From positions 2,669 through 25,187 of the forward strand of contig DOIX01000275.1 of the NCBI GenBank assembly GCA_003511885.1: a stretch of DNA of 22,519 nt, given 5' to 3'. Made by a program: the position numbers and the translations under genes. This DNA comes from Cyanobacteria bacterium UBA11153 (GTDB lineage: Bacteria > Cyanobacteriota > Cyanobacteriia > Cyanobacteriales > Coleofasciculaceae). The notes beneath the pieces are model-generated. The model saw only the letters and a list, made by a program, of their open reading frames with translations, did not search any database and had not been told where the DNA came from. Below are positions 15,612-22,499 of the stretch, one piece after another (positions within the stretch are counted from its first letter, which is position 1; each line of letters opens with the position of its first letter).

Positions 15612-17054
15612 TTAGGATAAATTACGGAGGAAATAAAAGCGATCGCTTTGCCAATTTTTTCCTTTTTCTCTTCCTAAATAACCTGTGAGAGGGGAGGAGA
15701 GTTCAAGTAGGATTTCGTGTAATTCTTGAGGTTGTAATGGTTGAGGTGGATTGGAGGCAATATATGAGCCGTGAAGTGCATCAACGCTGGCTCTGGAAAA
15801 GCCTGAGTTTTCTAGATAGGTTTTCACTTGGTTAACGATATGCGATCGCAATTTTATGGTTTTTTCAACTAATTCTACATATTCATCTATCTTGTCGTCA
15901 ATTTTTCCGGCTACTAGATAATGTTTAAGTTCGATTAAATTGACTGAGCCGGGATATTTGGCATAGAGTTCGACTAGTTTTTGTAGTGTCATAGGTTCGA
16001 TGATACTAATTTTGAATTTACTTGCTGCTGTCAAGACATCTTTAGAAGGTTTGCCAGGACCAACGATTAACTTGGCTGAATTTTGAAATTGCTCTTCGTT
16101 AAGACGCATTCCTCCTAGCTTAATCAATTCTTCAGCACTGCGACTGGGAATACCTTTGCCTGCTTTACATTCACCCACTAGAGGATATGGTTTTGAGCAA
16201 AATAAATCTAAACCACCTGCACCACCTTTATAGGCTTCATCAACTGTAAATCCTATAAAATTAAGACTATCACGTACAATATTCTCAAAATCTGTCCCGG
16301 CTTGATAATTACTTTTCTTCTCATCTATTTCTTTGCTACGCTCGCCCAAAGTAACAATATCTTTAATCCAAGCCAGTTTGGGATCGGATAACTTAGGCTG
16401 TGCTTTTGTTGTCCAACCTAAAAATTTTTTAATTTCATCATCTAATTTTTGAGCATCAGTATGATTGATTTTGCCAATTCTAGTTTGTAATGCTTCTAAT
16501 TCTGGATGTGGGGGTGGGAGGAGATTTTCTAATTGGTGGCGGCGTTGGGCAAAATTGCGATCGCTAAATACTGGATTTGCATCTGTAACCGTTAGCGGTG
16601 GGGCGATGGGAATAAATCTGGGACTTTGATTAATGGGGATTTCCACAGGTTTTGGCAACCGATAGACTCGCAGGTAAGCCAGAAAAATATGACCGCGTTG
16701 TGAGATAATTTCTTGCAATCCTTCCTCTGTCCATACCGTTAGTTGAGATAAAATAGCTAAGGACTCAAGATTATCGATAGTTTGGCACAATTCGCATTTT
16801 GCCCATCCTTGAATTATCGCTTTTTCAGAATCCAACTTAGCGAGTGTTTTTTGGGCAGTTGGCAGAAAGCTGGGGCAATAATATTGCTCTGTTTCTAGAA
16901 CATTCCTTGATGTATCGGCGGGATAGAGGGCAAATTGCCGTCCCGGATTGAGAAATATGGGAGAGATGGCAGCAATATTTCGTCCTTCTATTAATGCTTC
17001 TATGTCTGGTGCGGGTATAGACAATGCTGTAGGAATTGAAATTTGCTGGCTCAT
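15612..17054 (-). CDS. DUF1802 + Mrr-type restriction-endonuclease-like protein
   Basis: This 480-residue protein joins an N-terminal DUF1802 domain (about 11-150; PAPDIEALIEG, NPGRQFALYP, LTVWTEE, FLAYLRVYRLP) to a PD-(D/E)xK nuclease domain. The nuclease core is easy to read: E257 in TDFENIV, then GGAGGLDLF with D283, then VGECKAGKG with E295 and K297. This is the Mrr_cat pattern for Mg-dependent DNA cleavage. DUF1802 is known in Pfam to occur next to such domains, with a suggested link to restriction. A CxxC pair lies at 87-90. The C-terminal 80 residues are shared with the inactive paralogue downstream. No methyltransferase gene is near, so self-protection, if any, works differently or targets modified DNA. 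Confidence 0.8.
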   Translation of the reverse strand: MSQQISIPTALSIPAPDIEALIEGRNIAAISPIFLNPGRQFALYPADTSRNVLETEQYYCPSFLPTAQKTLAKLDSEKAIIQGWAKCELCQTIDNLESLAILSQLTVWTEEGLQEIISQRGHIFLAYLRVYRLPKPVEIPINQSPRFIPIAPPLTVTDANPVFSDRNFAQRRHQLENLLPPPHPELEALQTRIGKINHTDAQKLDDEIKKFLGWTTKAQPKLSDPKLAWIKDIVTLGERSKEIDEKKSNYQAGTDFENIVRDSLNFIGFTVDEAYKGGAGGLDLFCSKPYPLVGECKAGKGIPSRSAEELIKLGGMRLNEEQFQNSAKLIVGPGKPSKDVLTAASKFKISIIEPMTLQKLVELYAKYPGSVNLIELKHYLVAGKIDDKIDEYVELVEKTIKLRSHIVNQVKTYLENSGFSRASVDALHGSYIASNPPQPLQPQELHEILLELSSPLTGYLGREKGKNWQSDRFYFLRNLS

Positions 17055-17157
17055 TGTTTATTTGGTTGTATTTAGTTGATTGTATTTTAGTTAATTTCTT
17101 TTACGCTTTATTTATTCTTTATTTTCCATGACCTCATCTACCAAATTATACAAGTCA

Positions 17158-17277
17158 TCATACTGATATGGAGGTCGCTTCCTTACCGCCAATACAGTTA
17201 ATAATTCTTCGGATCGGTTTAGATTGATACTTAAGAAGCAATTTACTATAGTTTTCTCGATTAAAAGTAATAGTCAT
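17158..17277 (-). pseudogene. Possible remnant of a small antitoxin-like gene
   Basis: A 39-residue frame begins MTITFNRENYSKLLLKYQSKPI, preceded by a perfect AAGGAGG (17287-17293). The opening resembles HigA-like antitoxin N-termini of cyanobacteria (MT-x-TFNREKY-x-LL-x-KYQPK), as remembered, but the frame stops soon after. A second open frame overlaps on the same strand (RSEELLTVLAVRKRPPYQYD, ending near 17116). A strong translation start before a quickly ending frame suggests a deletion or frameshift. It could also be a genuine tiny peptide. Confidence 0.35.
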
Positions 17278-17494
17278 TTTTCCAAGCCTCCTTATCCTAT
17301 TCTCCATCAGTCAAAATGTACTTGATGTAGATTAATTGTCTTTCATAATCGATACTTACATTAGTTGGTAAAAAACGTCCATTTTATAAGTTTATCCAAC
17401 TTGGCAAATTTTGTCAATTTATGCCAATATCGGAAAAAGTATTCTGTAAAGGATTCCCAGTTTGGGCTACGCCAAGGTACTCCGCGCACCAGGA

Positions 17495-17550
17495 TAATCG
17501 ATCCCTTTTCGGTTATCGATAATAATTTTTTAGGTTATGTTATAATCGAT
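17495..17550 (+). promoter_or_regulatory. Candidate antitoxin promoter with repeated ATCGAT operator-like sites
   Basis: TATAAT at 17541-17546 is a likely -10 element, 52 bases before the antitoxin start. Around it lie TAATCGAT (17495-17502), the palindrome TTATCGATAA (17513-17522) and TAATCGAT (17543-17550), the last overlapping the -10. Antitoxin genes are often self-repressed through such repeated sites. No clear -35 was seen. Confidence 0.35.
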
Positions 17551-17597
17551 CGCCACGACTTCATCTTTTTTACCCTCTGTAAATTGGCAAAAATCTT

Positions 17598-17852
17598 ATG
17601 GTATCTGTATCGATTAAACTCCCAGACACAGTATTCTCTGCATTGCGCAAAAATCCTGATGAATTTGTCCAAGAAATGCGGATAGCTGCCGCTGTAAAAT
17701 GGTATGAAATTGGTCAAATATCTCAAAGTAAAGCGGCAGAAGTAGCTGGAGTCACCCGCGCTGAATTCATTAATGCTTTGTTTCGTTATCAAGTAGATTT
17801 TATGCAATATACACCAGAGGAGTTGGCAGAAGAAATGGCAAATGTTGATTAA
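17598..17852 (+). CDS. UPF0175 family antitoxin
   Basis: This 84-residue UPF0175 protein is normally the antitoxin of a DUF3368 (PIN-domain-like) toxin and is expected to bind both the toxin and its own promoter. Features are SVSIKLPDTVFSAL at the start, then a helix-rich DEFVQEMRIAAAVKWYEIGQISQSKAAEVAGVTRAEFINAL with a helix-turn-helix look, and the ending YTPEELAEEM. Length and motifs are complete. The start is ATG 17598. Its stop overlaps the start of the downstream toxin frame by 11 bases, the usual coupling of a toxin-antitoxin pair, but that toxin is broken, so the antitoxin appears orphaned here. Confidence 0.88.
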   Translation: MVSVSIKLPDTVFSALRKNPDEFVQEMRIAAAVKWYEIGQISQSKAAEVAGVTRAEFINALFRYQVDFMQYTPEELAEEMANVD

Positions 17853-18121
17853 ACGAGTTGTCATCAATTCCTCTCCTCTAATTGTCCTATTTAAAAGTCA
17901 ACAAGCTGACTTGTTACCTCGACTTTTCTCCGAAATTATCGTGCCAGGAGGTGTAACAAGTGGAAATTAGCGATGTCGCACCAGAAGTAGCAGCCTGGGA
18001 TTTAGGCAAAGGAGAATCGGCAGTATTAAGCTTTGCCCTAAAAAATTCTGGCTTCGTAGCCATTATTGACGATAGAGCAGCCCGTCGCTGTAAGGTTTTA
18101 ACTGATAACTTACAGCAGTAG
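17842..18121 (+). pseudogene. DUF3368 (PIN-type) toxin, disrupted
   Basis: From ATG 17842 the frame reads MLIKRVVINSSPLIVLFKSQQADLL up to EIIVPGGV, the first strand and conserved NSSPLI block of DUF3368, then stops at 17970. The continuation is in another frame from about 17960: ISDVAPEVAAWDLGKGESAVLSFALKN then AIIDDRAARRC, the metal-site half of the domain. The usual stretch between the first block and the ISDV part (over 20 residues) is missing, and after RRC the frame ends at 18121, losing the C-terminal helices. An internal deletion with frameshift plus a C-terminal loss therefore inactivates it. The acidic GE and DD positions expected for PIN-type nucleases are still recognisable. It overlaps the antitoxin gene by 11 bases. 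Confidence 0.82.
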
Positions 18122-18130
18122 CGATAACCC

Positions 18131-18246
18131 GACAGTGGTTCAAACCACTGTCTAATAGCGGAAGTCAGTTAAAACTGACTGAATTATTATAATTTTAGTC
18201 CATTTTAATGGACTTGAGCTATTAGCCGTAGAATTAATTCTACGGC
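18131..18246. repeat. Cluster of four consecutive perfect palindromes
   Basis: GACAGTGGTT-CA-AACCACTGTC (18131-18152); AGTCAGTT-AA-AACTGACT (18163-18180); AGTCCATT-TT-AATGGACT (18197-18214); GCCGTAGAATT-AATTCTACGGC (18225-18246, no spacer). Four different perfect palindromes of 18-22 bp occupy 116 bases between the converging toxin remnant and the ATPase gene. As RNA each could form a 6-8 bp hairpin with a small AU-rich loop. It may serve as a bidirectional terminator or be a dispersed multi-hairpin element. Confidence 0.85.
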
Positions 18247-18276
18247 GGGTTTTCTGGCGGGTGACGGGGATAAATT

Positions 18277-20151
18277 CTATGTAAATTCCAGCCCATTATC
18301 TGAATCATCTACACTCATCGGCATCCTCATCGGTAAATCATCATCTGTTAGATTATCAGGTTCTTGACCAGAAGGATCGCTGAGAATCTCGCGGATCAGA
18401 GGGTTATTACTAGCAAGTTTATTCTCCTTAATGAAATCCAAAATTTCCTCCTCGCTCAGTTCATAACTTTCACAGTTATCATAGACAAATCGAATAGCTA
18501 TCAAAGGCTTAATTTCTTGTTCCTGTAACTTAACCCACTCTCCACCTAAATTTTTCAAAAGTTGTTTGGCAAAATTCTTAGCATTACCTGCACCTGAATT
18601 AATTTGCTTTGATCGTACTAAGCAGCCACGAGTAATACCAAATTTTTTATAGTCGATTAGTCGCTTTAGTGCAGCCCCTTGATATTTTCCTCCAGATTGC
18701 TGAAGCACAGCTACGCCAATTTTCACTGTTTTTTGATTCTCTGTCCCCACAATTCTGAAATGAATATAGCCTTTATCCGCATTGCTAGCCTCAATATCTT
18801 CAACCCCCTCAACTGTAATACCTTCTAAAGTTTGTTTGTCTTTCGCTAAAGTTTCAAATGATAAACGTAAAGCTTTGGCGATTTGCTCGTTATTATCTTC
18901 AGCTAAGATATCTACATCACCTTGGAGATTCTCTAACTCAGCATCAAAGTAAGATTTAACTGGATGAGTTTTATCTTTCACATCAACAGGAAGAAAATTT
19001 GCCGCACACCACTTTAAAACATCTCTTACCGTAGGTTTCTGTTTACCAAATTCTCTGAGTTGATTTTCTGTAAATGGGTATAGAGGCAATGGTGGTATTT
19101 GTTGATGTTCGCTATAAAAATTCTTCAACCACTGATAAACTAGCGCCACCACATCATCTGAATTTAGATAGTTTAATGAGATAGGTTTCCTGTTCGGTTG
19201 TTCGCTGACTAAACGATCTACAACGGCTTCTGCTTGTGGTAAACTTTTAACTTGATAGCTCCAAGTTTCAGGATACATTGCCAGAAGAAAAACGGCTCTT
19301 TCCAGTGAATTGTATAAATCTTTAGCTAAACTAGCCACAACCTGTGCTGCTGTAAAGCCATTATCATCCGCATCAGCAATATCTAATTCATCAAAACAAA
19401 TAACCGGGACTTTATACTGACTGGTAATATCTAAAATCTGGCGCACCGTAGTTAATGCTTCCGCTTCTCTCTCCTCTCGTTTGGGATTGGGTAGTTCCAT
19501 TGCTTCCGCTTGATTTTGTGTTAATTCCCAACCAGATAGCCAATGAGTAGCATAAGTAGCATGAGTAGGTGAAAGCGTCCATAAAATTGCTTTCACGATA
19601 TATGGATTATTGATATTTGGTTTAACTTGTATAATTGAATTCGTTAAATTTTCAATGGTGTTTGGAGATCTGCTCAACCACGAAGGAAATCCATGCACGT
19701 ACTCCTGTGGTGTATAATTCTTATCCCTCGCGTCATTAATTAAAGCTGCTGCTATCTCTTGCCACTGCATCACCCCGTGATAACTGCCATAAGCTCTCAA
19801 ACTAGAAGCTATAATTTCCAGAAATTGATACTTAATCTTATTTAAGTTATCATACTTATTCATATAGATGAACAAAGCACCATCTTCAGCTTGTAACCGA
19901 TGGCGAATCCGACTGATAAGATGGCTTTTTCCCAGTCCTTTTTCTGCGGTAATGGTAATTCCAACAGTTTGACGTTGACCCTGACGGACTTTGGCAACTG
20001 CATCAAAAATAGCATTAGAAGCATGGGAGTTAATTGAAGGAGCATCAGGAAAACTCTTACCCCAGATTTGGGCTGGTCTCACAACATTATGACCTGCAAA
20101 GGGGTTGTGAGTTTTAATCAGTTCGTCAATAATATTCATGGTAGTAGTCAT
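18277..20151 (-). CDS. AAA-type P-loop ATPase with unrecognised C-terminal domain
   Basis: This protein is 624 residues from the ATG at 20151; a TTG at 20181 would add 10, and an ATG at 20139 would remove 4. No start has a clear Shine-Dalgarno sequence. The N-terminus (NPFAGHNVVRPAQIWG) leads to Walker A AEKGLGKS at about 69-76 and Walker B VPVICFDELD at about 248-257 (D254, E255). A lid-like region has KPISLNYLN and QKPTVRDVLKWCA. After an acidic linker, residues about 460-580 form a separate alpha/beta domain (YIHFRIVG, VKIGVAVLQQ, ALKRLIDYKKFGITRGCLV) that could be nuclease-like, but no catalytic motif was secured. The acidic tail is disordered. It forms an operon with the gene ending 38 bases upstream. 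The role is unknown; defence or DNA maintenance is an inference. Confidence 0.7.
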   Translation of the reverse strand: MTTTMNIIDELIKTHNPFAGHNVVRPAQIWGKSFPDAPSINSHASNAIFDAVAKVRQGQRQTVGITITAEKGLGKSHLISRIRHRLQAEDGALFIYMNKYDNLNKIKYQFLEIIASSLRAYGSYHGVMQWQEIAAALINDARDKNYTPQEYVHGFPSWLSRSPNTIENLTNSIIQVKPNINNPYIVKAILWTLSPTHATYATHWLSGWELTQNQAEAMELPNPKREEREAEALTTVRQILDITSQYKVPVICFDELDIADADDNGFTAAQVVASLAKDLYNSLERAVFLLAMYPETWSYQVKSLPQAEAVVDRLVSEQPNRKPISLNYLNSDDVVALVYQWLKNFYSEHQQIPPLPLYPFTENQLREFGKQKPTVRDVLKWCAANFLPVDVKDKTHPVKSYFDAELENLQGDVDILAEDNNEQIAKALRLSFETLAKDKQTLEGITVEGVEDIEASNADKGYIHFRIVGTENQKTVKIGVAVLQQSGGKYQGAALKRLIDYKKFGITRGCLVRSKQINSGAGNAKNFAKQLLKNLGGEWVKLQEQEIKPLIAIRFVYDNCESYELSEEEILDFIKENKLASNNPLIREILSDPSGQEPDNLTDDDLPMRMPMSVDDSDNGLEFT

Positions 20152-20189
20152 GGCTGTGTGTAATGAATCAATGAGGAACAAAACAGACT

Positions 20190-20876
20190 TTAGGCTTGTA
20201 GTAGCTTGGCGTAGCAGCGCAATCCACTCAGTTTAGTCGTGATGGAATCTTCAATCTTGTCTGGAGCGCTATCTTCAACGCTACCACCTTGAAGCTGAAA
20301 AATATCATCAGCTTGCATTTCGAGCAACCATTCATTAAACTGAGAACGAGAAACCCGATCGCCTATTTCCCGCCGAATTCGATAAATTGGGACGAGATTA
20401 TCCAAGTTATAATCTCGATTTAACCTGTTATACACCTCTAACGCCACCGCCTTAAATTCGTCATACAATGTAATACCTCCGTTAGTAGTAAGCGCTTCAG
20501 CGCCATCCCCACCTTTGGTAGTTTTCCCACTATCGCTAGCAGCATCTTGTTGGCGAATCCACCGCAAAAGCGTATTCGCCATTTTCGCCCCAATCGGAGC
20601 ATCAAATTGGAAATCTGGGTTGTTGAGTTTATCCCGTAATGTCTCAAACCCTTTCGGTTGTAGGAGGGAGACTTTATTTTTCGAGATTGCGATCGCGCCA
20701 ACTTCGGCTAAACTCTTGTAAGCCTCTTGATATTCGCCTGCTGTCTCTTTTTTCCGTTTCAGTCGCGGATTCAAGTCGCCCTTTTTCACTTCAAATCCGC
20801 CCAAATCCCACAAACAAAGCAGCAAGCGAATTTCTTTACACAGAATTTCCGTCTTGCCCGATAGGTTAGTTGTCAT
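20190..20876 (-). CDS. Unknown protein, probably two winged-helix-like domains; partner of the ATPase
   Basis: This 228-residue protein belongs to no family I recognise. Residues about 11-85 are helical with a beta-hairpin ending (EIRLLLCLWDLGGFEVKKGDL, then SLAEVGAIAISKNKVSLLQPKGFETL), which reads like a winged helix. A Gly/Ser/Thr-rich linker (about 111-135) follows. A second such unit (about 138-225; LYDEFKAVALEVYNRL, VPIYRIRREIGDRVSRSQFNEWLLEM, DDIFQLQGG) completes it. Such pairs of winged helices commonly bind DNA or act as adaptors for an ATPase. ATG 20876 is the start. It ends 38 bases before the ATPase start on the same strand, so the two are almost certainly co-expressed and probably work together. 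Confidence 0.65.
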   Translation of the reverse strand: MTTNLSGKTEILCKEIRLLLCLWDLGGFEVKKGDLNPRLKRKKETAGEYQEAYKSLAEVGAIAISKNKVSLLQPKGFETLRDKLNNPDFQFDAPIGAKMANTLLRWIRQQDAASDSGKTTKGGDGAEALTTNGGITLYDEFKAVALEVYNRLNRDYNLDNLVPIYRIRREIGDRVSRSQFNEWLLEMQADDIFQLQGGSVEDSAPDKIEDSITTKLSGLRCYAKLLQA

Positions 20877-21194
20877 ATCAGTTATTCCAATTCCTCAGAG
20901 AGAGATTTAATTGTCTAAAAGCCCAATTTCGATCATACTCTCATTGAATGCGCGATCGCTAGATGTAATCCCAATTTTCTCAAATAGCGCTATATCTTCA
21001 CCCCCCCAACCCCCCTTAGTAAGGGGGGAGCCAGAATCACGGCTGTAGCAGGATTGTGGAAAATTAGTATAATTTAAAATTCTCAGATGGCAGATATGAC
21101 AGGATTCAAGAGATTAGGGTAGATTTATTTCTCCCCTCTCTTGTCTCTTTCCCTTCTTCCCTCTCTTCCTTCTCTTACCACGGGCTACCAATAA
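20877..21194. other. Intergenic gap with C-tract palindrome and pyrimidine-rich tract
   Basis: There is no gene. It holds a HIP1 octamer in GCGCGATCGC (20951-20960), the C-tract palindrome (20999-21031) and a CT-rich stretch (about 21139-21178). The divergent promoters of the winged-helix operon and the cyclase remnant should lie here, but no convincing -35/-10 pair was found. Confidence 0.45.
20999..21031. repeat. C-tract palindrome, copy 2 (CCCCCCTTA-G-TAAGGGGGG)
   Basis: Perfect 9-bp arms at 21010-21018 and 21020-21028 surround a single base and are preceded by CACCCCCCCAA and followed by AGCC. It has the same arrangement as 15350-15382. Confidence 0.75.
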
Positions 21195-21772
21195 TTGAAA
21201 AAGCTGCCCAGTAACAAGGATGAAATAAATCTTGATTTTCTAAACCTAATAATTCTGGTGGTAAGGAGTATGAAAGCCATGTCTCAATGTGTTCTCAATC
21301 GCAATGGCGTGGTGGATAAATTTATTGACGATGCTGTGATGGCAGTCTTTGGCGTGCCCATTCCCAGCACTACATCCGAAGATATCACCAAAGATGCGAT
21401 CGCGGCTGTTAATTGTGCTTTGGATATGGCAGTAAAATTGCATCAACTCAATCAGGAATGGCAGGAGAAGGGACTTCCTACCGTGGCTATGCGCATCGCA
21501 TCGGGATTGCTACGGGTACTGTGGTGACAGGAAGTCTGGGCAGTCGTCAGAGACTGAACTATACTACAATTGGGGATACGGTCAACATCGCCGCTCGGTT
21601 GGAGAGTTATGATAAATCCCTCAATGCTGGGATTTGTCGCATTTTGATTGCGGAGGAAACTGATGAAAATATCCAGGATAAATTTCCCACCCAATTAATT
21701 GGTACTGTCCAGCTTAAAGGGCGCAAACAACCAGTTAAAATCTATCAAATTAGATATAACGATTCTCCATGA
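21195..21772 (+). pseudogene. Adenylate/guanylate cyclase catalytic domain, truncated and frameshifted
   Basis: Two overlapping frames together spell a class III nucleotide cyclase domain. Frame one gives MSQCVLNRNGVVDKFIDDAVMAVFGVPIP up to LPTVAMRI. Frame two resumes as RIGIATGTVVTGSLGSRQRLNYTTIGDTVNIAARLE and runs to QLKGRKQPVKIYQIRY, the normal end. The shift is caused by GCATCGCATC at 21493-21502, a tandem 5-bp duplication; removing one copy restores the family reading MRIGIATG. The 5' part with the first metal-binding Asp (the LFTDL-GF block) and any sensor domain is absent, with unrelated sequence before about 21270. It cannot make cAMP or cGMP. The second metal Asp is retained in FIDDAVMAVFG. 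Confidence 0.85.
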
Positions 21773-21853
21773 ATTGTCCAAGATTCTCTTCCCTATTTCC
21801 TGTTACCCTGATATAACAGAAATAGACATATCATCGCGTAAGGAATACCAATC

Positions 21854-22432
21854 GTGAGTTTATTTGAAGATCTAAATCGCTTTCTGGAAAACCGCCTTGA
21901 TGAATTTTTGCGTAACAATCCCCATTTAGAATTACAAGCACTAGAGGAACAATTAGCAGAGCAAGAAAAAGACACTCTCCGGTTAATTATTGAGTTACAA
22001 GCCCAGGAAAAAACCTTACAAAATGAGATTTTAACAATCGCGCAAGATATTCAACGTTGGCACGAGCGAGTGGAAAAAGCCAAGGCTCATGGCAGACAAG
22101 ATTTATCTCAAGCTGCCCAAGAAAGAGAGGCAGCGCTGTTACATCAAGGCAACCAAGTTTGGGGCAAAATGACAGGTGTCAAGCAGCGAATTGCTCAAAC
22201 TAAGGAATTGCAACATCAGATAGAAACTCGTCGGGCTGAAGTCAAAGCTAAAGCGAGAGAAGTAGCAGCTAATCGTGCTAATGCTAAATATCAATCATCC
22301 TCTCAAACATCTGGATGGAATCAAAAGCCTCAGCGAAATATTTCCAGTGGAAAAGATCCCCTAGAAGAGCAATTTTCTCGCTGGGAAACTGAAGCAGAAT
22401 TAGAAGAGATGAAACGGAAAATGGGAAGATGA
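21854..22432 (+). CDS. TIGR04376-type cyanobacterial coiled-coil protein
   Basis: This 192-residue, highly charged protein probably belongs to the cyanobacteria-restricted family TIGR04376, whose function is unknown. It begins SLFEDLNRFLENRLDEFLRNNPHLELQALEEQL. Residues about 25-145 are almost continuous heptad-like helix rich in Glu, Gln, Lys and Arg, the kind of coiled coil seen in PspA/Vipp1-like proteins. A Ser/Gln/Asn-rich hinge (about 147-165) precedes a short helical tail (DPLEEQFSRWETEAELEEMKRKMG). There is no signal or membrane segment, so it is cytoplasmic. The start is GTG 21854, with AAGGAA about 10 bases upstream. It stands alone, 81 bases after the cyclase remnant. The family name is from memory of the N-terminal block. 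Confidence 0.75.
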   Translation: MSLFEDLNRFLENRLDEFLRNNPHLELQALEEQLAEQEKDTLRLIIELQAQEKTLQNEILTIAQDIQRWHERVEKAKAHGRQDLSQAAQEREAALLHQGNQVWGKMTGVKQRIAQTKELQHQIETRRAEVKAKAREVAANRANAKYQSSSQTSGWNQKPQRNISSGKDPLEEQFSRWETEAELEEMKRKMGR

Positions 22433-22436
22433 AGGA

Positions 22437-22463
22437 GGAGAAGGGGGAGAAGGGGGAGAAGGG
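22437..22463. repeat. 9-bp tandem repeat (GGAGAAGGG x3)
   Basis: Three exact copies of GGAGAAGGG begin four bases after the stop of the coiled-coil gene and are followed by GGACAATAAG. It is a minisatellite with no coding role visible. Confidence 0.85.
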
Positions 22464-22473
22464 GGACAATAAG

Positions 22474-22499
22474 TAATGGCTAATGGCTAATCGCTAATT
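22474..22499. repeat. Heptameric tandem repeat (TAATGGC-type)
   Basis: TAATGGC, TAATGGC, TAATCGC and a partial TAATTC run consecutively. This is a typical STRR heptamer. CCTATCC-type units follow up to the window end. Confidence 0.8.

Larger units (their letters stand above)
17055..17597. other. Gap with a gene remnant and the toxin-antitoxin promoter region
   Basis: The minus strand carries a short frame with a good ribosome-binding site (17158-17277). The remainder is AT-rich and contains an inverted TTGGCA/TGCCAA pair (17401-17427), a GGGCTACGCC...GCGCACC repeat-like patch (17464-17490) and four ATCGAT sites (17348, 17497, 17515, 17545) before the antitoxin gene. Confidence 0.5.

Noticed and set aside
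17535..17867. Minus-strand 110-residue frame opposite the antitoxin
   Set aside because: It is antisense to the UPF0175 gene, whose product is clearly the conserved one.
18131..18246. CRISPR array
   Set aside because: The repeated units are four different palindromes, not direct repeats with spacers.
21001..21028. Intrinsic terminator of the winged-helix/ATPase operon
   Set aside because: It lies upstream of the operon start, not after its end, and has no T-run.
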